A stretch of DNA of 64,000 nt from Adenophora triphylla var. japonica (GCA_022495995.1 JAFEMH010001491.1:62001-126000), one strand, 5' to 3'; counted from the stretch's first letter, positions 1 through 12,249 are shown. The notes: generated from the letters alone by a model not told the origin. Made by a program: numbers and translations.

Positions 1-1561
1 ATATCTTTACGTCTTCCCTTTCACATATCTCTCGGATAATGTGGAAACGTCGAAGTATGTGTTTGGATCTCTGGTGTGACCTTGGTTCATTTGCTTGTGC
101 AATGGCACCATTATTGTCACAGTAAAGTTCAATAGGATCTCTGATGCTTGGAACGACTTCCAAATCACTAATGAACTTTTTGATCCAAACTGCTTCCTTA
201 GCTGCATCAGATGCCGCTATGTACTCAGCTTCGGTTGTAGAATCAGCGACGGTACTTTGCTTGGAACTTTTCCAGCTCACAGTGCCTCCATTAAGCGTAA
301 ACAAAAATCCAGACTGCGATCTGAAATCATCTTTGTCAGTTTGGAAGCTAGCATCTGTGTAGCCTTTCACTACAAGATCTTCTTCCATTCCTTCAAAGAC
401 CAAGAATACATCCTTAGTTCTTCGTAAGTACTTAAGGATATTCTTGACTGCTATCCAGTGTGGTTCGCCTGGATCTGATTGGTACCTACTCGTCATGCTT
501 AGAGCATACGAGACATCGGGTCTAGTACATAACATAGCATACATGATAGACCCAATTGCCGAAGCATATGGAATACCATTCATTCTCTTTCGCTCATCAT
601 TAGTCTTAGGACTTTTATTCTTGCTAAGAGATATACCATGTAACATTGGAAAGTTTCCTCTTTTAGAATTTTCCATTTGGAATCTTCTAAGGACCTTGTC
701 AATGTAAGTACTTTGACTTAAACCAATCATCCTCTTGGATCTATCTCTATAGATCTTGATACCAAGGATATATGCTGCTTCTCCCATATCTTTCATTGAA
801 AAGCACTTTCCTAACCAAGACTTGACAGTCTGTAGGGCAGGAACGTCATTTCCAATGAGTAAGATATTGTCGACATACAACACCAAAAATAGTGCTACGC
901 TCCCATTAATTTTCTTGTATACACAAGGTTCATCTTCGTTTTTGATAAAGCCAAACTCCTTGATTGCTTCATCAAAACGTAGATTCCAACTCCTATAAGC
1001 TTGCTTCAATCCATAAATGGATTTCTGCAACTTACACACCTTGTTAGAATTTTCTGGACTAACAAAACCTTCAGGTTGTATCATGTATACATCCTCAAGT
1101 AACTTCCCATTTAGGAAAGCTGTTTTGACATCCATTTGCCATATTTCATAGTCATAATATGCGGCTATGGCAATTAAAATTCTAATAGACTTAAGCATAG
1201 CTACAGGCGAAAAGGTTTCATCATAGTCGATGCCATGAATCTGCCTATATCCCTTAGCTACAAGCCTAGCCTTATAGGTGTGCACCTTCCCATCCATGTC
1301 GATCTTCTTCTTGAAGACCCATTTGCACCCTATGGTTTTTACACCTTCGGGTGGATCAATCAAGTTCCAAACTTGATTATCAGCCATGAATTGTAATTCG
1401 GACTTCATGGCCTCTTGCCATTTTTCCGAATCAGGAGCGGACATCGCCTCTTGATAGCAAGTAGGTTCATCGTTTTCGATTAACTCCACTTCATCACTTT
1501 CCGTAACGAGAAATCCATATCTCTCGGGTTCGGATCGTGACCTACCACTTCGGCGAATAAC
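1..1561 (-). pseudogene. Copia reverse transcriptase and RNase H (partial, edge of window)
   Basis: Reading 1561 down to 1 on the minus strand gives an unbroken frame that runs off the window. It has the copia RT landmarks in order: KWVFKKKIDMDGKVHTYKARLVAKG, shortened here to its core KARLVAKGY (about 1260), QMDVKTAFLNG (about 1120), YGLKQA (about 1000) and LYVDNILLIGND (about 860). These are followed by RNase H motifs GYTDASF (about 360), STTEAEY (about 230) and LYCDNNGA (about 110). RT copies the element RNA into DNA and RNase H removes the RNA template. The catalytic box is YVDN instead of YVDD: the second Asp codon is AAT at 866-868. That change should abolish polymerase activity. The frame is the same as the integrase tail at 1565-1900 and is separated from it only by a TAA. 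Confidence 0.92.
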
Positions 1562-2009
1562 TTATGCATCTTGAACCGGTTCCACAACTGCTTGTGAACT
1601 TGGTTCAGTTTCTACCATTGGTTCAATGTTGTTTTCGGGTTCTCGAATTTCTTCGAGATCTATTTTACTCCCACTGGTTCCTTTGCGAAGAAACTCCTTT
1701 TCTAAGAAAGTACCATTTCGAGCAACAAACACTTTGTTCTCGTTTCGGTTGTAGAAATAGTATCCTTTGGTATCCTTTGGATAACCCACGAAAACACATT
1801 TATCAGACTTAGGTGCTAGCTTGTCAGAAGTTAACTTCTTGACATATGCATCGCAACCCCAAATCTTCATGAAAGACAAACTAGGTTTTCTTCCATGCAC
1901 ATCTCATATGGGGTCTTTTGAACCGATTTGGTAGGAACTCTGTTTATAGTGAAAGCAGCAGTTTCTAGTGCATGTCACCAAAAGGATAAAGGAAGCTCAA
2001 CTTGACTCA
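1562..2009 (-). pseudogene. Copia integrase C-terminal part (frameshifted)
   Basis: The segment 1900-1565 encodes the C-terminal copia integrase region with KIWGCDAYVKKL and KCVFVGYPKDTKGYYFYN, the usual wording just before the RT domain. Between 1900 and 2009 the expected integrase sequence (ERRNRTLLDMVRSMMSQ, then NRVPTKSVQKTPYEM) is present but in other frames. At least two one-base shifts therefore lie at about 1900 and 2090. The frame ends at a TAA (1562-1564), directly in frame with the downstream RT. This was probably one continuous gag-pol in the active ancestor. Confidence 0.85.
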
Positions 2010-3854
2010 TCATAGAACGAACCATGTCCAACAAAGTTCTATTCCTCCTTTCAGACACACCATTCCATTGTCTTTGTTTCGGTGGAGAGAGAGTTCTGAA
2101 ACGATTCCACAACTCTTAAGATGACTGTCAAATTCTTGGCTCAAATATTCACCACCTCGATCGGATCGAAGTACCTTAATAGTTTTGCCAAGTTGATTTT
2201 GCACCTCATTTTGAAATATTCGAAATATCTCAAACGATTCACTTTTATGTTTCATTAGATAAACATATCCAAATCTACTATAATCATCAGTGAATGTTAT
2301 GAAGTACCGAAATCCTCCCCTAGCATTGCTACTCATAGGCCCACATAAATCGGTATGTATGAGTCCTAATAAGTCGCCCGCCCTTTCACCGGTTTTGGTA
2401 AATGGGTCCTTGGTCATCTTGCCAAGTAAACAAGATTCGCATGTCTCATAAGATTCATAATCATGTGAGTCTAAAAATCCATCTTTGTGGAGTTTAGAAA
2501 TGCGTTTCTCGTTTATATGGCCAAGACGACAATGCCATAAGTAAGTGTGATTTACATCATTGGGTTTAGATCTCTTGTTAATATTATAGACATCATTATC
2601 ACGATTTTCAACATCAAGAACATAAAGGCCATTGAATGAAACAGCAGTACAATAATGCATATCACTCTTGTAAATGGAAAATTTCTTATCACATATAAGA
2701 AAATTAAAACCTTCATTATCCAAACATGAAATCGAAATAATATTCCTACTTAAAGCTGGAACGTAATAACAATTGTTCAAAACAAGTATTAGTCCACTAG
2801 GTAAAGTAACTTCATAAGTTCCTACGGCTAATGCAGCAGCTCTTGCTCCATTCCCCACACGTAGGTCCACTTCACCTTCTTTAAGCATCCTTCTGTTCTT
2901 TAGACCCTGCACATTTAAACAAATGTGAGTTTCACATCCGGTATCCAATACCCAAGAACTAGAAGTAGATAGGAATATATCTATAACAAAGATACCTGAA
3001 GTTGAAGCAACTCCTTTGCTCTTCTTCAGTGCTTTCTTGTATTTTGCGCAGTTTCTCCTCCAATGTCCAATCTCATTGCAATGGAAGCAGACTGCGTCCT
3101 CTTGGGACTTGGGCTTAGCCTCTTTAGGATTGGAAGCCTCTTTGGGTTTGGCAACTTTTGCCTTAGGATTAGCAACCTTTGCTTTTCCCTTACCCTTGAA
3201 ACCTTTCCCCTTGTTAACCATCAGCACTTGGTCGGTTTTCTTCTCGACAATATTGGTTTCCGCAGTATTCAACATTTGAACTAACTCGGAAAGGTTTTTA
3301 TTCATTCCACCCATGTTATAGTGCATTATGAAATTACTAAAACTTTTGGGCAATGAATTCAATATTATGTCGGTAGCCAACTCTTGGCTAATGGGAAAAC
3401 CAAGACTATCAAGATGCTCGATGTGGCCCTTCAACTTAAGAGCATGGGGACCAACAACTTGTCCTTCACTCATCTTGCATGAGGTCAAGACCGTAACTGT
3501 GTTGTACCTTTCTTGCCTAGCTTGTACTTGGAATATTTCCATCAGTCGATTGTTTAAGTCAACTGTCCCCAAGTGCTCAAGATCCTTCTGAAGGTTCTTG
3601 CACATGGCGGAGAGCATGAGGCAACCAACATCTGTAGAGTCACGCTTGTACTTCAGATATTGATCCCTCACTGCCCTAGTAGCATTGGCAGCAGGTTCAG
3701 GTGGAATAGGTTCCTCGAGAACGTACAGTTTTTCTTCTTGCTTGAGAACAATTCTCAAACTACTGATCCAATCCATATAGTTTGTACCATTCTCTTCCAA
3801 CTTTTCCTTCTCAAGGACAGACCGCAGTGAAAATTGATTATTGTTTGATGCCAT
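2010..3854 (-). pseudogene. Copia gag-protease-integrase, 614-codon frame
   Basis: The start ATG at 3854 opens MASNNNQFSLRSVLEKEKL, a typical copia Gag start. Next come the UBN2-type Gag region, a CCHC zinc knuckle CFHCNEIGHWRRNC (about 3070) that binds RNA, and the aspartic protease motif WVLDTGC (about 2950). The gag-pre-integrase HHCC region LWHCRLGH...CESCLLGK follows (about 2550-2430), then the integrase core with HTDLCGPM, FTDDYSR and DRGGEYLS (2380-2140), which supplies the first two acidic residues. The third catalytic Glu region is lost from this frame: after GIVSELS the frame shifts, so the last 27 or so codons are out of register. Gag, protease and zinc-binding residues look intact. 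Confidence 0.93.
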
Positions 3855-5177
3855 TTATTCTACAAAAGATATACATAAAATATGAACACATATAAGTAAA
3901 CATATCATATGAGAAGTATAATGCATTTACATAAAATGCTCCCACTAAATTATACACCTTCAAATGCTAATAAGCATAATATACATTTAATGGGCTAAGA
4001 TCCAACTTTAATTCAATTTCAAGTTTGCTATGGCAAACCGCTCAAAATTAAATTAATTAGGTAGAAAACATCAATCATATCACCTATATGACTCTTAGAT
4101 CTTTTATGAGATTCATTCAAGACATCATATGTCTAGGCATATTTTAATCTCATCTTATGCCTTGGGTCCAAAACCATTTTGATAACCCAATTAAGTTCAT
4201 TCACTTTAAACGTATAGGAACCACCATTTCCTCATCTTGCTCACATTCGAATAGAATCAAAGCACCTTGCTATGGCAAGCCCACCCAAAACTATCCGAAT
4301 GATCTCAAGTGTTTTAATCATGAATTGGCATAACGAACTTAAAAGTTAAATGAAGGTTCTTTAAGGTCGATTATAAGCATATCAACAAGGATAGTCATAA
4401 TCGTGCACCAGGTAGGTTCTCAGGAAAATAGGTGAGCCACAAGGACTACTTAAGTACCAACTCTTCCTTAGACAGAACTCTCCTAGACATGCACAATCAG
4501 AAATCAGCTCTGATTTGGCAACATAATCACTACCTTTTATAAACAATCAGTTTCCTTTTAAATTTCGCGTAATTATGACTTGTTTCCATAAACAATCATA
4601 AAACCAAAATTTTAATGTCTAAATCTAAACATATTAGGAAACTACAATGCAATGTTTCAACTAAACATAAAATTTCTTAGCACGTAAGAACAAGTAAATC
4701 ATGCATCGCAATAATTATTAAAATCATATTTTAATCAACTAAGCATGCATAAACAATGAATTAATCTAGCATAGCCCTATAAACTCAATTTTATAGCATC
4801 CAGATTAACACATAAACATATCAGATTGTAAACACATTCATAGATTAAACCGCATTGTTCATCAACCGATGCGCCTGAATGGGCTAAAAGTGTCGCGTGA
4901 CAGAAGCAAGTTCTGTCGCATGACAGAAGCTAGTTCTGTCGCGTAACACAGGATGACAGTTTTCCAGATTTCCAGAATTCAATCAATTCTAAATCACAGA
5001 GCAATTAAATCATGCAAACGACTTTTAACAGATTTAATTCAACATCATTAGAACACGAATTAGGCATATTGTTTCAAAAACAATTAATCTATCGCAAACA
5101 AAACATGCAAAAAAACATATAAACGATTTTATATTACTTTTCTAGCATGTTAATTCAAACTTAATCATACGAACGGG
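3855..5177 (-). other. Copia 5' untranslated leader
   Basis: AT-rich sequence between the primer site and the gag start, with no coding signal on either strand. A short repeat built on TTCTGTCGC(G/A)T with GACAGAAGC in the opposite sense occurs three times at 4892-4935. Its role is unknown. The length of about 1.3 kb is long for a copia leader. Confidence 0.8.
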
Positions 5178-5189
5178 GCTCTGATACCA
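5178..5189 (-). other. Copia primer-binding site (initiator Met-tRNA type)
   Basis: On the minus strand this reads TGGTATCAGAGC, the standard plant copia primer site complementary to the 3' end of initiator tRNA-Met. It lies one base inside the LTR end (LTR boundary at 5191), which fixes both the element orientation and the LTR border. Confidence 0.95.
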
Positions 5190-5190
5190 C

Positions 5191-6544
5191 TGTTGGGTTT
5201 TACGGGTCCATGTGCAGCGGAATTAAGCATCAAATAACATAAAACCCAAGAAGCCCTAGGATCCGTTCTATACAATTAATTTGAATACTATGAGATAGAT
5301 AAAACCAACATTGAATGCTTTTCGTTCTTGAGCTATCGAACAATTTGATTATGTGATTTCTACTCAAAAACTTCGTTCTTCAACTTGCTTGAACTCTAGG
5401 CCTTGATCGATGAACGAGCGAAGACCCTCTTTCGATATCCACACCTTTGAATGAACCAAGAACAATTCTTGAAGATTGCTAGATCACTTTAAACCTTGGA
5501 ATAATATTGAGAATATTGTTATGAATTTCCTTTGAAAATTTCGGCTAGCTGTTTAGGTTTGACAGACGTTCATATTTATACTACATTAGTATAGAATATG
5601 AATCCTAATAAAATTAGGAAAGGATTATTTCAGACCGCCTATGGGCCTGTTGTGTCGCACAACCACACATAACACATGTCCAGTTGTGTCGCACGGCCAA
5701 GCAAGGCTGATTAGGAATTTCTCAATCATTCTTCCAATGGTTTAATCAATTCATTCTAGTTGTGTGTGACCCAATAGGATTACATTATGTTGGCAATGAG
5801 TTTGATCATATCAACCCTCATAAGACATAAGCGGACTCTAGCAAGCCATTATGTCTACCCAAATAATGTAACGTAAGAGTTCACGTTTTCAATGGTACAC
5901 TTCCATTTCTCCCTTTGTCTCGCGATGTTATATTGAACACAAGTCATGGTCATCAACTTGTCTTTGTTCAATGCTTTCTCGATTTTTGAGTATAATGATA
6001 ATCCAATCGCATTGGGGTATGGCCATACACTTTCATCATTATCACTCATCGAGGGGCCCAAGCAAAAATATCTCTCTTCCGAGGGACAAATTCCATCTTG
6101 ACTTATCATCCTTCCCATCATGAATCTGATCATGCCAAAGATATCCTTTATAGATATCGTGTTAAGATATCGTTTGACTAAAATCAAACATGACTTTCAT
6201 CATATGTAAGGTCATGATAATCTCAGGTCTAGGGACTAAATGAAGTGACCATATGAGAATTAATTATGACATTTGACCATGACATAAATCTCATACGGGT
6301 CAAGTCCAGTCACTTGTTCTCTAACAAGTACCCATAATTTCAATGTGCATCTCTATGCATATAATCATCGTATGATTATCCATTGACAATTATACTAATT
6401 ATTATCTTAATAATTAGGGACGGAGATTATTATAAACAAATATACAAAACATATATAATAATGAAACGATAAACATCTCATATAATAATAAATAATGTCA
6501 ACACATAAGTCTATCAATCATAGGCCTAGGACATAACACTAACA
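5191..6544 (-). repeat. Copia 5' LTR (1354 bp)
   Basis: The LTR is bounded by TGTTGGG on the plus strand at 5191 and ACTAACA at 6544, so on the element strand it begins TGTTAGTGTTATG and ends ...CA. The inner edge is fixed by the primer site. The outer edge is inferred from the terminal CA and the change of sequence character at 6545. It should carry the promoter and polyadenylation signals. The second LTR is outside the window, so LTR divergence cannot be measured. A 110-codon frame inside it (5855-6187) looks like chance. Confidence 0.88.
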
Positions 6545-6636
6545 GGGACATTCTCCTCGAAAATCACAGAGTATTTAATGCCCCCCTCATTTCGCCGTTT
6601 GGATTTCCTAGGCACAAACCCTTCATCTTCTCTACG

Positions 6637-6644
6637 TATAAAAG
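6637..6644 (+). promoter_or_regulatory. TATA box of the Transposase_28-like gene
   Basis: TATAAAAG lies about 300 bp upstream of the first ATG of the following gene, after a GC-balanced stretch and before a C/T-rich start region. There is no CCGnnCGG palindrome 20-23 bp upstream of it, unlike the promoters of elements A to D. Confidence 0.6.
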
Positions 6645-6939
6645 CTTCCCCCCTCCTCCATTTCAAACTTTTCGCATCAGAATCCTTTGAGAGCACTTAG
6701 CAAAGGTGATTTCCGGCAACCAGCAAGAGGAACTCCGGCGAGCAAGAACCACCGTCTCCGGCGGCCTGATTTGTTCTTGCTACTCCGTTCGCAAGGTATT
6801 TGGGAGCTTGGATAAGAGACTTCTTTGATCTCCCACCGGAAAACACATCAAAAAGCTTATCTTCAAACCCAATACCAGGTAATTTTCTTCATTTGTTCTT
6901 CATTTTCTGGGTATTTCTTGGGGTTTAAGAAATTATTTG

Positions 6940-9900
6940 ATGGGGCCCAGAACTATAAGCTTTGAGAGAGGGGTTAAATTTGGCTTTGGGTTAAATCAAA
7001 GGGTATACAAATGCGCTAGGGGCATTTGGAGAGAGATTCCCTTGGCTGAATGCTCTTCAATCTTGGCGAAATTTGGATTCGAGAGTGAGCCTTTAGAATT
7101 TCCAGCAGGTGAGGTTCTTGGGGAATTCGAGGAAGATGACCCAAGGGTAACGTCTTTCAGGTCAATGAACGACCTACCCAATCACATACGAGCCAACTAC
7201 TCCTTGTCCCGTCGTGATTCATTTAGGAGTTTGGTCACAGGGGAATCTAGGCTGTCGTTAGATAGGTCGTCAACTCAGAATGTTAGGATTGATTCCCTTG
7301 CTCTTTCTTGTTTTGTAGAAATGGATCACGACGGTCGTCCAAACCAACCAAACCCAAAAATCAACGAGGCTAGCACCAGCGCTGGGGGTACTCAGATAGT
7401 CAATGCCTTCCCTACAAGCGCGAGAGCTGGGAGGAATGAACGAGGTTTTGGAGGCGGGGCAGAAGGGAGATGGGCTCTACCCAAAATCGTGCTCAGGAGG
7501 CCACACGTCGGGAAGCAAATGATTGACGCCCTACAGGACTCCTTCAGAGTTCAAGCTTCGACGTATAGGCTCGAGCACCTTAGTTTGGCCGAATATGAGC
7601 CTCATCGTCAATCCTTTCTGACCAGCAAAGGGAAGGTGGCATTTTTTATAAACAATTTGAGTTTGGATTGAGGCTACCCCTTGACCCCTTCATCAACAAG
7701 TTCCTAGAAGACTCGTCTTGTGTTCCGATGGAGCTGAGTGCCAATGCTGTTAGAACTCTGTTCGCCTTTACTGTCGTTTGCAGATTTTTAGGCTACGAGC
7801 CTTGCAACAAAGTTTTTCGTCAGTATTATAGGACGACCAGGACAACTCTACGAGGTAAGTCCGTCGTTAGTGTTGCTGCGCATAGGAATGTTCGGAGTTT
7901 CTTTTTGGATGTTCAGAACAAGGTGTACGGTTGGGAGAATCACATGATAGTTGTCGAGAGCAGGGTAGGTTGTCAATTTCCCTTCCCCCATTATCAGACA
8001 ATGGTGACTGACGACTATGTATGCCGGCTCCCTGGGCTGATGCTTTAAAGGAGAAAATTGATGCCTTGTTGGACCATGGCTGGGTGTCGTATAAGGACAT
8101 CGAAGCTTCTCAATGGGGATATATCAGGGCCGGCATGATGTCCAAGCCGTCGTTTGGACCTGACCCCTTGGTAAAAATCAATCTCGACGCCAGGTACCCT
8201 GTCTGGATCGTTCATGATGAGTTGACTTGGGAGGAGAATTGCATAACTTGCGCCGGGGCACGCGCCGACCATCCGGAAGACTGTTGTGCCAACCTCGAAA
8301 TGACTGGTGGTTGAACTCTTGGAACTTAGTCTTTTTATTCTGATAAATTGTCTTTTGTCTCGTCGTAAAAGATCTAACCTTTCTCGTTTTTGTCTTGCAG
8401 TTCTCACTCAAACTGATGCCGACAGAATCGAAGCAAGAATCATGAGTGGAGCGATCCGAGCTAATGAAAGGGGTTCCAAAAGGAAGGAAAGGGCCACGTC
8501 CAACGCAATCCACGATCGTCAGGAGAAAATGACGACGAGAAATGAGGAACTCCCCAAGGACGATGCTGAGGTTATTCCTATGATTGAAAGGCTGCCCGTA
8601 GTTGGAGGACTGAACACTGGCGGTCGTTAATTGCGCGTGGACGCGCCTGAAAGAACTGCTGATGCTGGAGTTGATACAAGTGTGGATGCCAGTGCTGGGG
8701 ACCAAATGGTCGTTGCCGACGAAGGCGAGCACGTCGATGAGGAGATGGTGGGAAGCTCAGATTCAAATCCAGAGTTGCGTGGGGCCGGCGACCGGGTCTC
8801 TAGAAAGAGGAAAGATCATCCCGTAGGGTCTGGAGGAGAGAGAGAGAGAGAGAAGTAAGAAAATCACCAACGACCCTCCTAGTTCATCTGAACCCTCTAC
8901 CCCACGGGCTGAGACTCCTTGCCCGTCCTCTGGGGTCATGACTAAACAGAAGGCCAAAGAGATGGCAACTTTGATCGCCAAGGCTTCTCCCATTGTTGGG
9001 GTTCCCCATCTTGCAAGGCATGGTATCCCACTTCTGCTGGGAACGGCTTTAACCCGACGGGGCAGGGATGTTGATCTAACCCGTCAACTGAAGGAAGCCA
9101 AGTTGACTCCTGAGACCTATCACGCCTGTCTTGGCTTGATCCAAACTGAGGTAACTCAAGAACTATGTGTTTATAAATCTCCCGTCGTTTCGTACTTGTA
9201 TTAATGATCATTTTTGTTTCAGCTGTCGTCGATGATGGACGCCATGACGTCAGACTTCAGGGCCTGCATTAATGCCGAGCAACGGGGCAGCGAGCAGCTT
9301 ATTCAGGCCATCGGGGTTAATGAGACGGCCGAGCAGAAGCTGAAAGAAGTTGAGAACAACGTGGGTCAGCTGAATGCTGCCCATGAGTCCCTAATGGCTC
9401 AAAAGGATGAGGCGTTGAAGGAGATTGTCATCTTGAAGGAAGGGAAAGCCAAGGACGAGGCCGATTCGAAGATTTTTAGAGATGGCCTTCGTGTCGCCGA
9501 GACTAAGATCACGAAGATGACAACTGACCTCGATGCTGCACGTGCCCAGATTGAAAAGATGAAGACGGACTATGATGCTGCCTTGGCTCAAACCAGACTT
9601 GATGTTGTCAAAGAATTTAAGGAGGGCAATGAATGCCTCCTTCTGATTACAGAGAAGTCTAGGGGCTTTTTCAAGGATGGGGTTAAACATCTGGCTAGGC
9701 GGCTCCTTGTGGATCCGGAGACGAAGGATCTACTTTCTACGAGGAAGCTGGCCGACCTCTGTACCGAGGATTCATATGATGAAGAAGCTCGTTCGGTCCA
9801 TCCTCTCGTCCCTTTCAATGACAATGATCTACTTATCATCAGGGAAGATGACGTGAAGGATGGGAAGGATGAGTGGCCAGTCTCTGCCGTCGATCCAAGG

Positions 9901-9981
9901 AACTTCGATGCCTATTATGCCCATTTTGTTGAAGACGGTCCTGATCCTGATGTGGCTCCGTCCAACGCCGGCAATGCCTAG
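6940..9981 (+). pseudogene. Transposase_28-like (putative gypsy-type transposon) protein gene with introns, decayed
   Basis: The first ATG is at 6940. The N-terminal 240 residues are Ser/Asn-rich. A run reading FEFGLRLPLDPFINKFLEDS, then LSANAVRTLFAFTVVCRFLG (7645-7790), matches what I know of Pfam Transposase_28, a plant family found next to gypsy elements. Its biochemical role is unknown. The C-terminal part (9223-9981) is a long coiled coil rich in Ala, Glu and Lys. Introns with GT..AG ends are seen at about 8307-8400 and 9151-9222; the second is phase 0. Breaks: a frameshift in a T run near 7643, another near 8010-8020, a TAA at 8628-8630, and a frameshift in a GA microsatellite at about 8838-8856. 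It could be an antisense gene of element E, cargo of the CACTA element, or its own element. Confidence 0.7.
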
Positions 9982-10035
9982 CAATTTATCTTTCTGGAAT
10001 GATTTGTAATGTCTTAAACAATATTTCACTAATAG

Positions 10036-11489
10036 GTTTATACATGGTGGTTGTCGAGACCCTGCTCGATGGTTTGGAGATTTATTCAGTGGGTATACTT
10101 TTGAGGAATTTTATCCCACACCAAAATCAATATCAAAAGATGTGTACGATATCTGGTATAGCCAGTTTCGGGTAAAATTACTCAATTCTCTTTCCTTTGT
10201 AAAGTTTGTAGACTAGTCCCCTGTTCATCTTTATGTTCTAATTTACGCTTAATAATTAATTAGCAACAACTATTTTAGTCCTTGTTTATTTAACTACTTT
10301 TACTATTTTTGTATCACATATATTCATGCCCCGGATGCTCCGACATTCAAATAGAGAAGACTTTCAAGCAATTAGTTGCTAAGCGGTACGCTGGTAAAGT
10401 ATATGACATGAAAAAAAAGTGGCAAAGGGATGGTTTGCCTCCAGCTAATTTCTCGAATAGTGCATGGGAGCAGTGGGAAGCCTATTGGAATAGTGAAAAA
10501 TTTATAAAAATTTCAGAAATAGCAAAGAATAATAGGAACTCACAAGAGGGGCGGGGGAGTGTGCACACAGGAGGATCGATTAACTTCAGCGAGACTTGGT
10601 CCCGAATGGTAAACTTACTTAATTTACTATCCGTTTGTAAATTAAGCAATACTCTATTTGATTCATATATTGTTATTATTTGATGAAATTTTGAAGTTTT
10701 AGTTTTTTTTATATGTTAAGCGAAAGAAACACGGAGATGATCAGGATGATGCAGCTGTTGTGTTTATGGCTACACATACTGCGGAGGCTCCTGATGGCTC
10801 AGGGCTACAATGGGTTAACCCTTATTACCAAAGCCTTTATGTAAGTGTTAATAGTATTTTCTATTAGTAAATTATAAATTATTTAGTTAAAGAAATATTA
10901 TTTTCTACCATAGTGTATAATGTTTTTTTTTCCAGGAAGAGTATGATAGGCGTGCTCGTGACGAGGCTATTGAAGAAGAAAGTATGGAGCCTGAGAGCAC
11001 CGAGCGGCCTGCCTTTCGTGAAAAGCTTTGTACGGCCATTGTCCTCCGAGACAAGCAACCAAAGGGAGATCGCTTGCCTGGATTTGGAGGACATGGTGTT
11101 GGGTATTTTAACATGCCATTCCGCAGCCCTACTACGCAAGACTTTTCTTCTTTTTTTCCTCCTGGCGAGTCGCATGTGGATCAAGAGGCGTTCGATGATT
11201 GGGTTCAGAGAGAGGTTCAAAGGCAAGTGGAGCAGATGCAGAGCCAGATGCAGATCCAGGTGCAGACCTAGGTGCAGAGCATGTTGGAGGAACGTCTTCG
11301 GGAAGAGCGAGAACTTATGCAAAGCCAGTTTGAGCATCGCATGCAACAATACTTGGCCACCATGAATTTGCAACCACAGCACCTAATAGCGGTAATGCCT
11401 CTGCCTCATCAGTCGGTCAATACCTTAGGCGAAGTGGTGGTAGCGGTAACAGTAGCGATAGCGGCAGCGCTCGTGATCGTGGTCGTTAA
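10036..11489 (+). pseudogene. CACTA TNPA / Transposase_24-like protein, 5'-truncated multi-exon gene
   Basis: The exons read in one sense: 10036-10171 (HGGCRDPARWFGDLFSGYTF), one ending at 10608 (KTFKQLVAKRYAGKVYDMKK, WEQWEAYWNSEKF, HTGGSINF), 10721-10840 and 10936 to about 11489. The motif series KRY, W..W..YW....F and HTGGS is diagnostic for the Ptta/En/Spm Transposase_24 family, whose members bind subterminal repeats. Donors at 10172, 10609 and 10841 and acceptors ending 10720 and 10935 are good GT/AG sites, and the last two junctions are phase 0. The second exon start is uncertain. The last exon has a TAG near 11269 within a Gln/Met coiled coil, and a one-base shift near 11379 before a Gly/Ser tail ending DRGR at about 11489. 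The N-terminal exons are missing. Confidence 0.75.
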
Positions 11490-11539
11490 ACTTGAATTTT
11501 ATTTGACATGTAATCAAACAAACTTAAGTAGTTTTAAAA

Positions 11540-11641
11540 CCCTCTCCCCTTTCCCTTTCCCTTTCCCCTTCCCCTTTCCCCCTTTCCCCTATTCCTTTCC
11601 CTTTCCCCTTTCCCCTTTCCCCTTTCCCCTTTCCCCTTTCC
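11540..11641 (+). repeat. C/T-rich simple repeat (CCCTTT)n
   Basis: About 100 bp of CCCTTT/CCCCTTT units in the 3' flank of the TNPA-like gene. It is a low-complexity tract, not the plant telomere repeat (CCCTAAA). Confidence 0.9.
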
Positions 11642-11825
11642 TAACCAGTTTCGCTTGATTTGGATGGTTGTTGTTGGGTACTTTTATTTTATTTGATGTT
11701 CAAGTGAAACAGGTTGTTTGTGTTTGTTTGTAATTGTTGGGATTTGTTTAAAACAGGTTGTTTGAACAGGTTACAACCTTTTACAGGTGGTTTACAAATA
11801 AAACAGATTTTTTTTTTAATCTGGA

Positions 11826-12245
11826 CAGATTACCGACGGATATTTCCGTCGGTATAAATTAAAAAAAATCATTTATGCCATTACCGACGGACGGGTCGCC
11901 GGTAATCTATTGTCATTAGCGACAGACTCTGATCTGCCGATAATTCTATCTGATTTCCGACGGACAATCCGCCGGTAAGTCTTAAGATTTCCGACGGACA
12001 TATCCGTCGGTAAGTCTCCGACATTTACTCCGGCGATCGGCCGGCGTATTTCCTTTCCGACGGACGGTTTCCGGCGGATTTTTTGGGTTACCGACGGACG
12101 GCTCGCCGAAATTACCGTCGAAATTAGTCCGCCGGTATTACCAACCACTTTTTACCGACGAAATCCGACGGACGAGATCCGTCGGTAATTACCATTTACC
12201 GACGAAAATTGACAATTACCGACGGATATTTCCGTCGGTAAATGG
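11826..12245 (-). repeat. CACTA subterminal repeats (TTACCGACGG units)
   Basis: More than a dozen copies, in both orientations, of a core ACCGACGGA/TCCGTCGGT are clustered directly inside the CACTA terminus. Several form palindromes such as TTACCGACGG...CCGTCGGTAA. In En/Spm elements such subterminal repeats are binding sites for the TNPA protein, whose gene lies just upstream here. Confidence 0.85.
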
Positions 12246-12249
12246 TCAG

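Larger units (their letters stand above)
1..6544 (-). mobile_element. Ty1/copia LTR retrotransposon, 3' part outside window
   Basis: Element order on the minus strand is LTR (5191-6544), primer site (5178-5189), leader, gag, protease, integrase, reverse transcriptase and RNase H, which is the Ty1/copia order (integrase before RT). The window begins inside the RNase H domain, so the 3' LTR and the second target-site copy are missing. The element is dead as it stands: frameshifts break integrase, one in-frame stop separates integrase from RT, and the RT catalytic motif reads YVDN. Base GGGAC follows the LTR end at 6545-6549 and could be one target-site copy, but the partner is not visible. Confidence 0.93.

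Noticed and set aside
95..707. Plus-strand frames at the left edge
   Set aside because: They are mirror frames of the copia RT/RNase H coding strand.
5855..6187. 110-codon frame inside the copia LTR
   Set aside because: It lies wholly in an LTR, has no recognisable domain and no promoter of its own; a chance frame.
6940..9981. Considered as an ordinary host gene
   Set aside because: The domain is typical of transposon-associated plant proteins, and the gene is broken by several frameshifts and stops between transposable elements.
11540..11641. Telomere-like CCCTTT tract
   Set aside because: The unit is CCCTTT/CCCCTTT, not CCCTAAA, and it is short and internal to a CACTA element.
11272..11658. 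128-codon frame extending through the CT repeat
   Set aside because: The homologous TNPA-like end (Gly/Ser tail, DRGR, stop about 11489) is in another frame; the extension is an artefact of a frameshift and the simple repeat.
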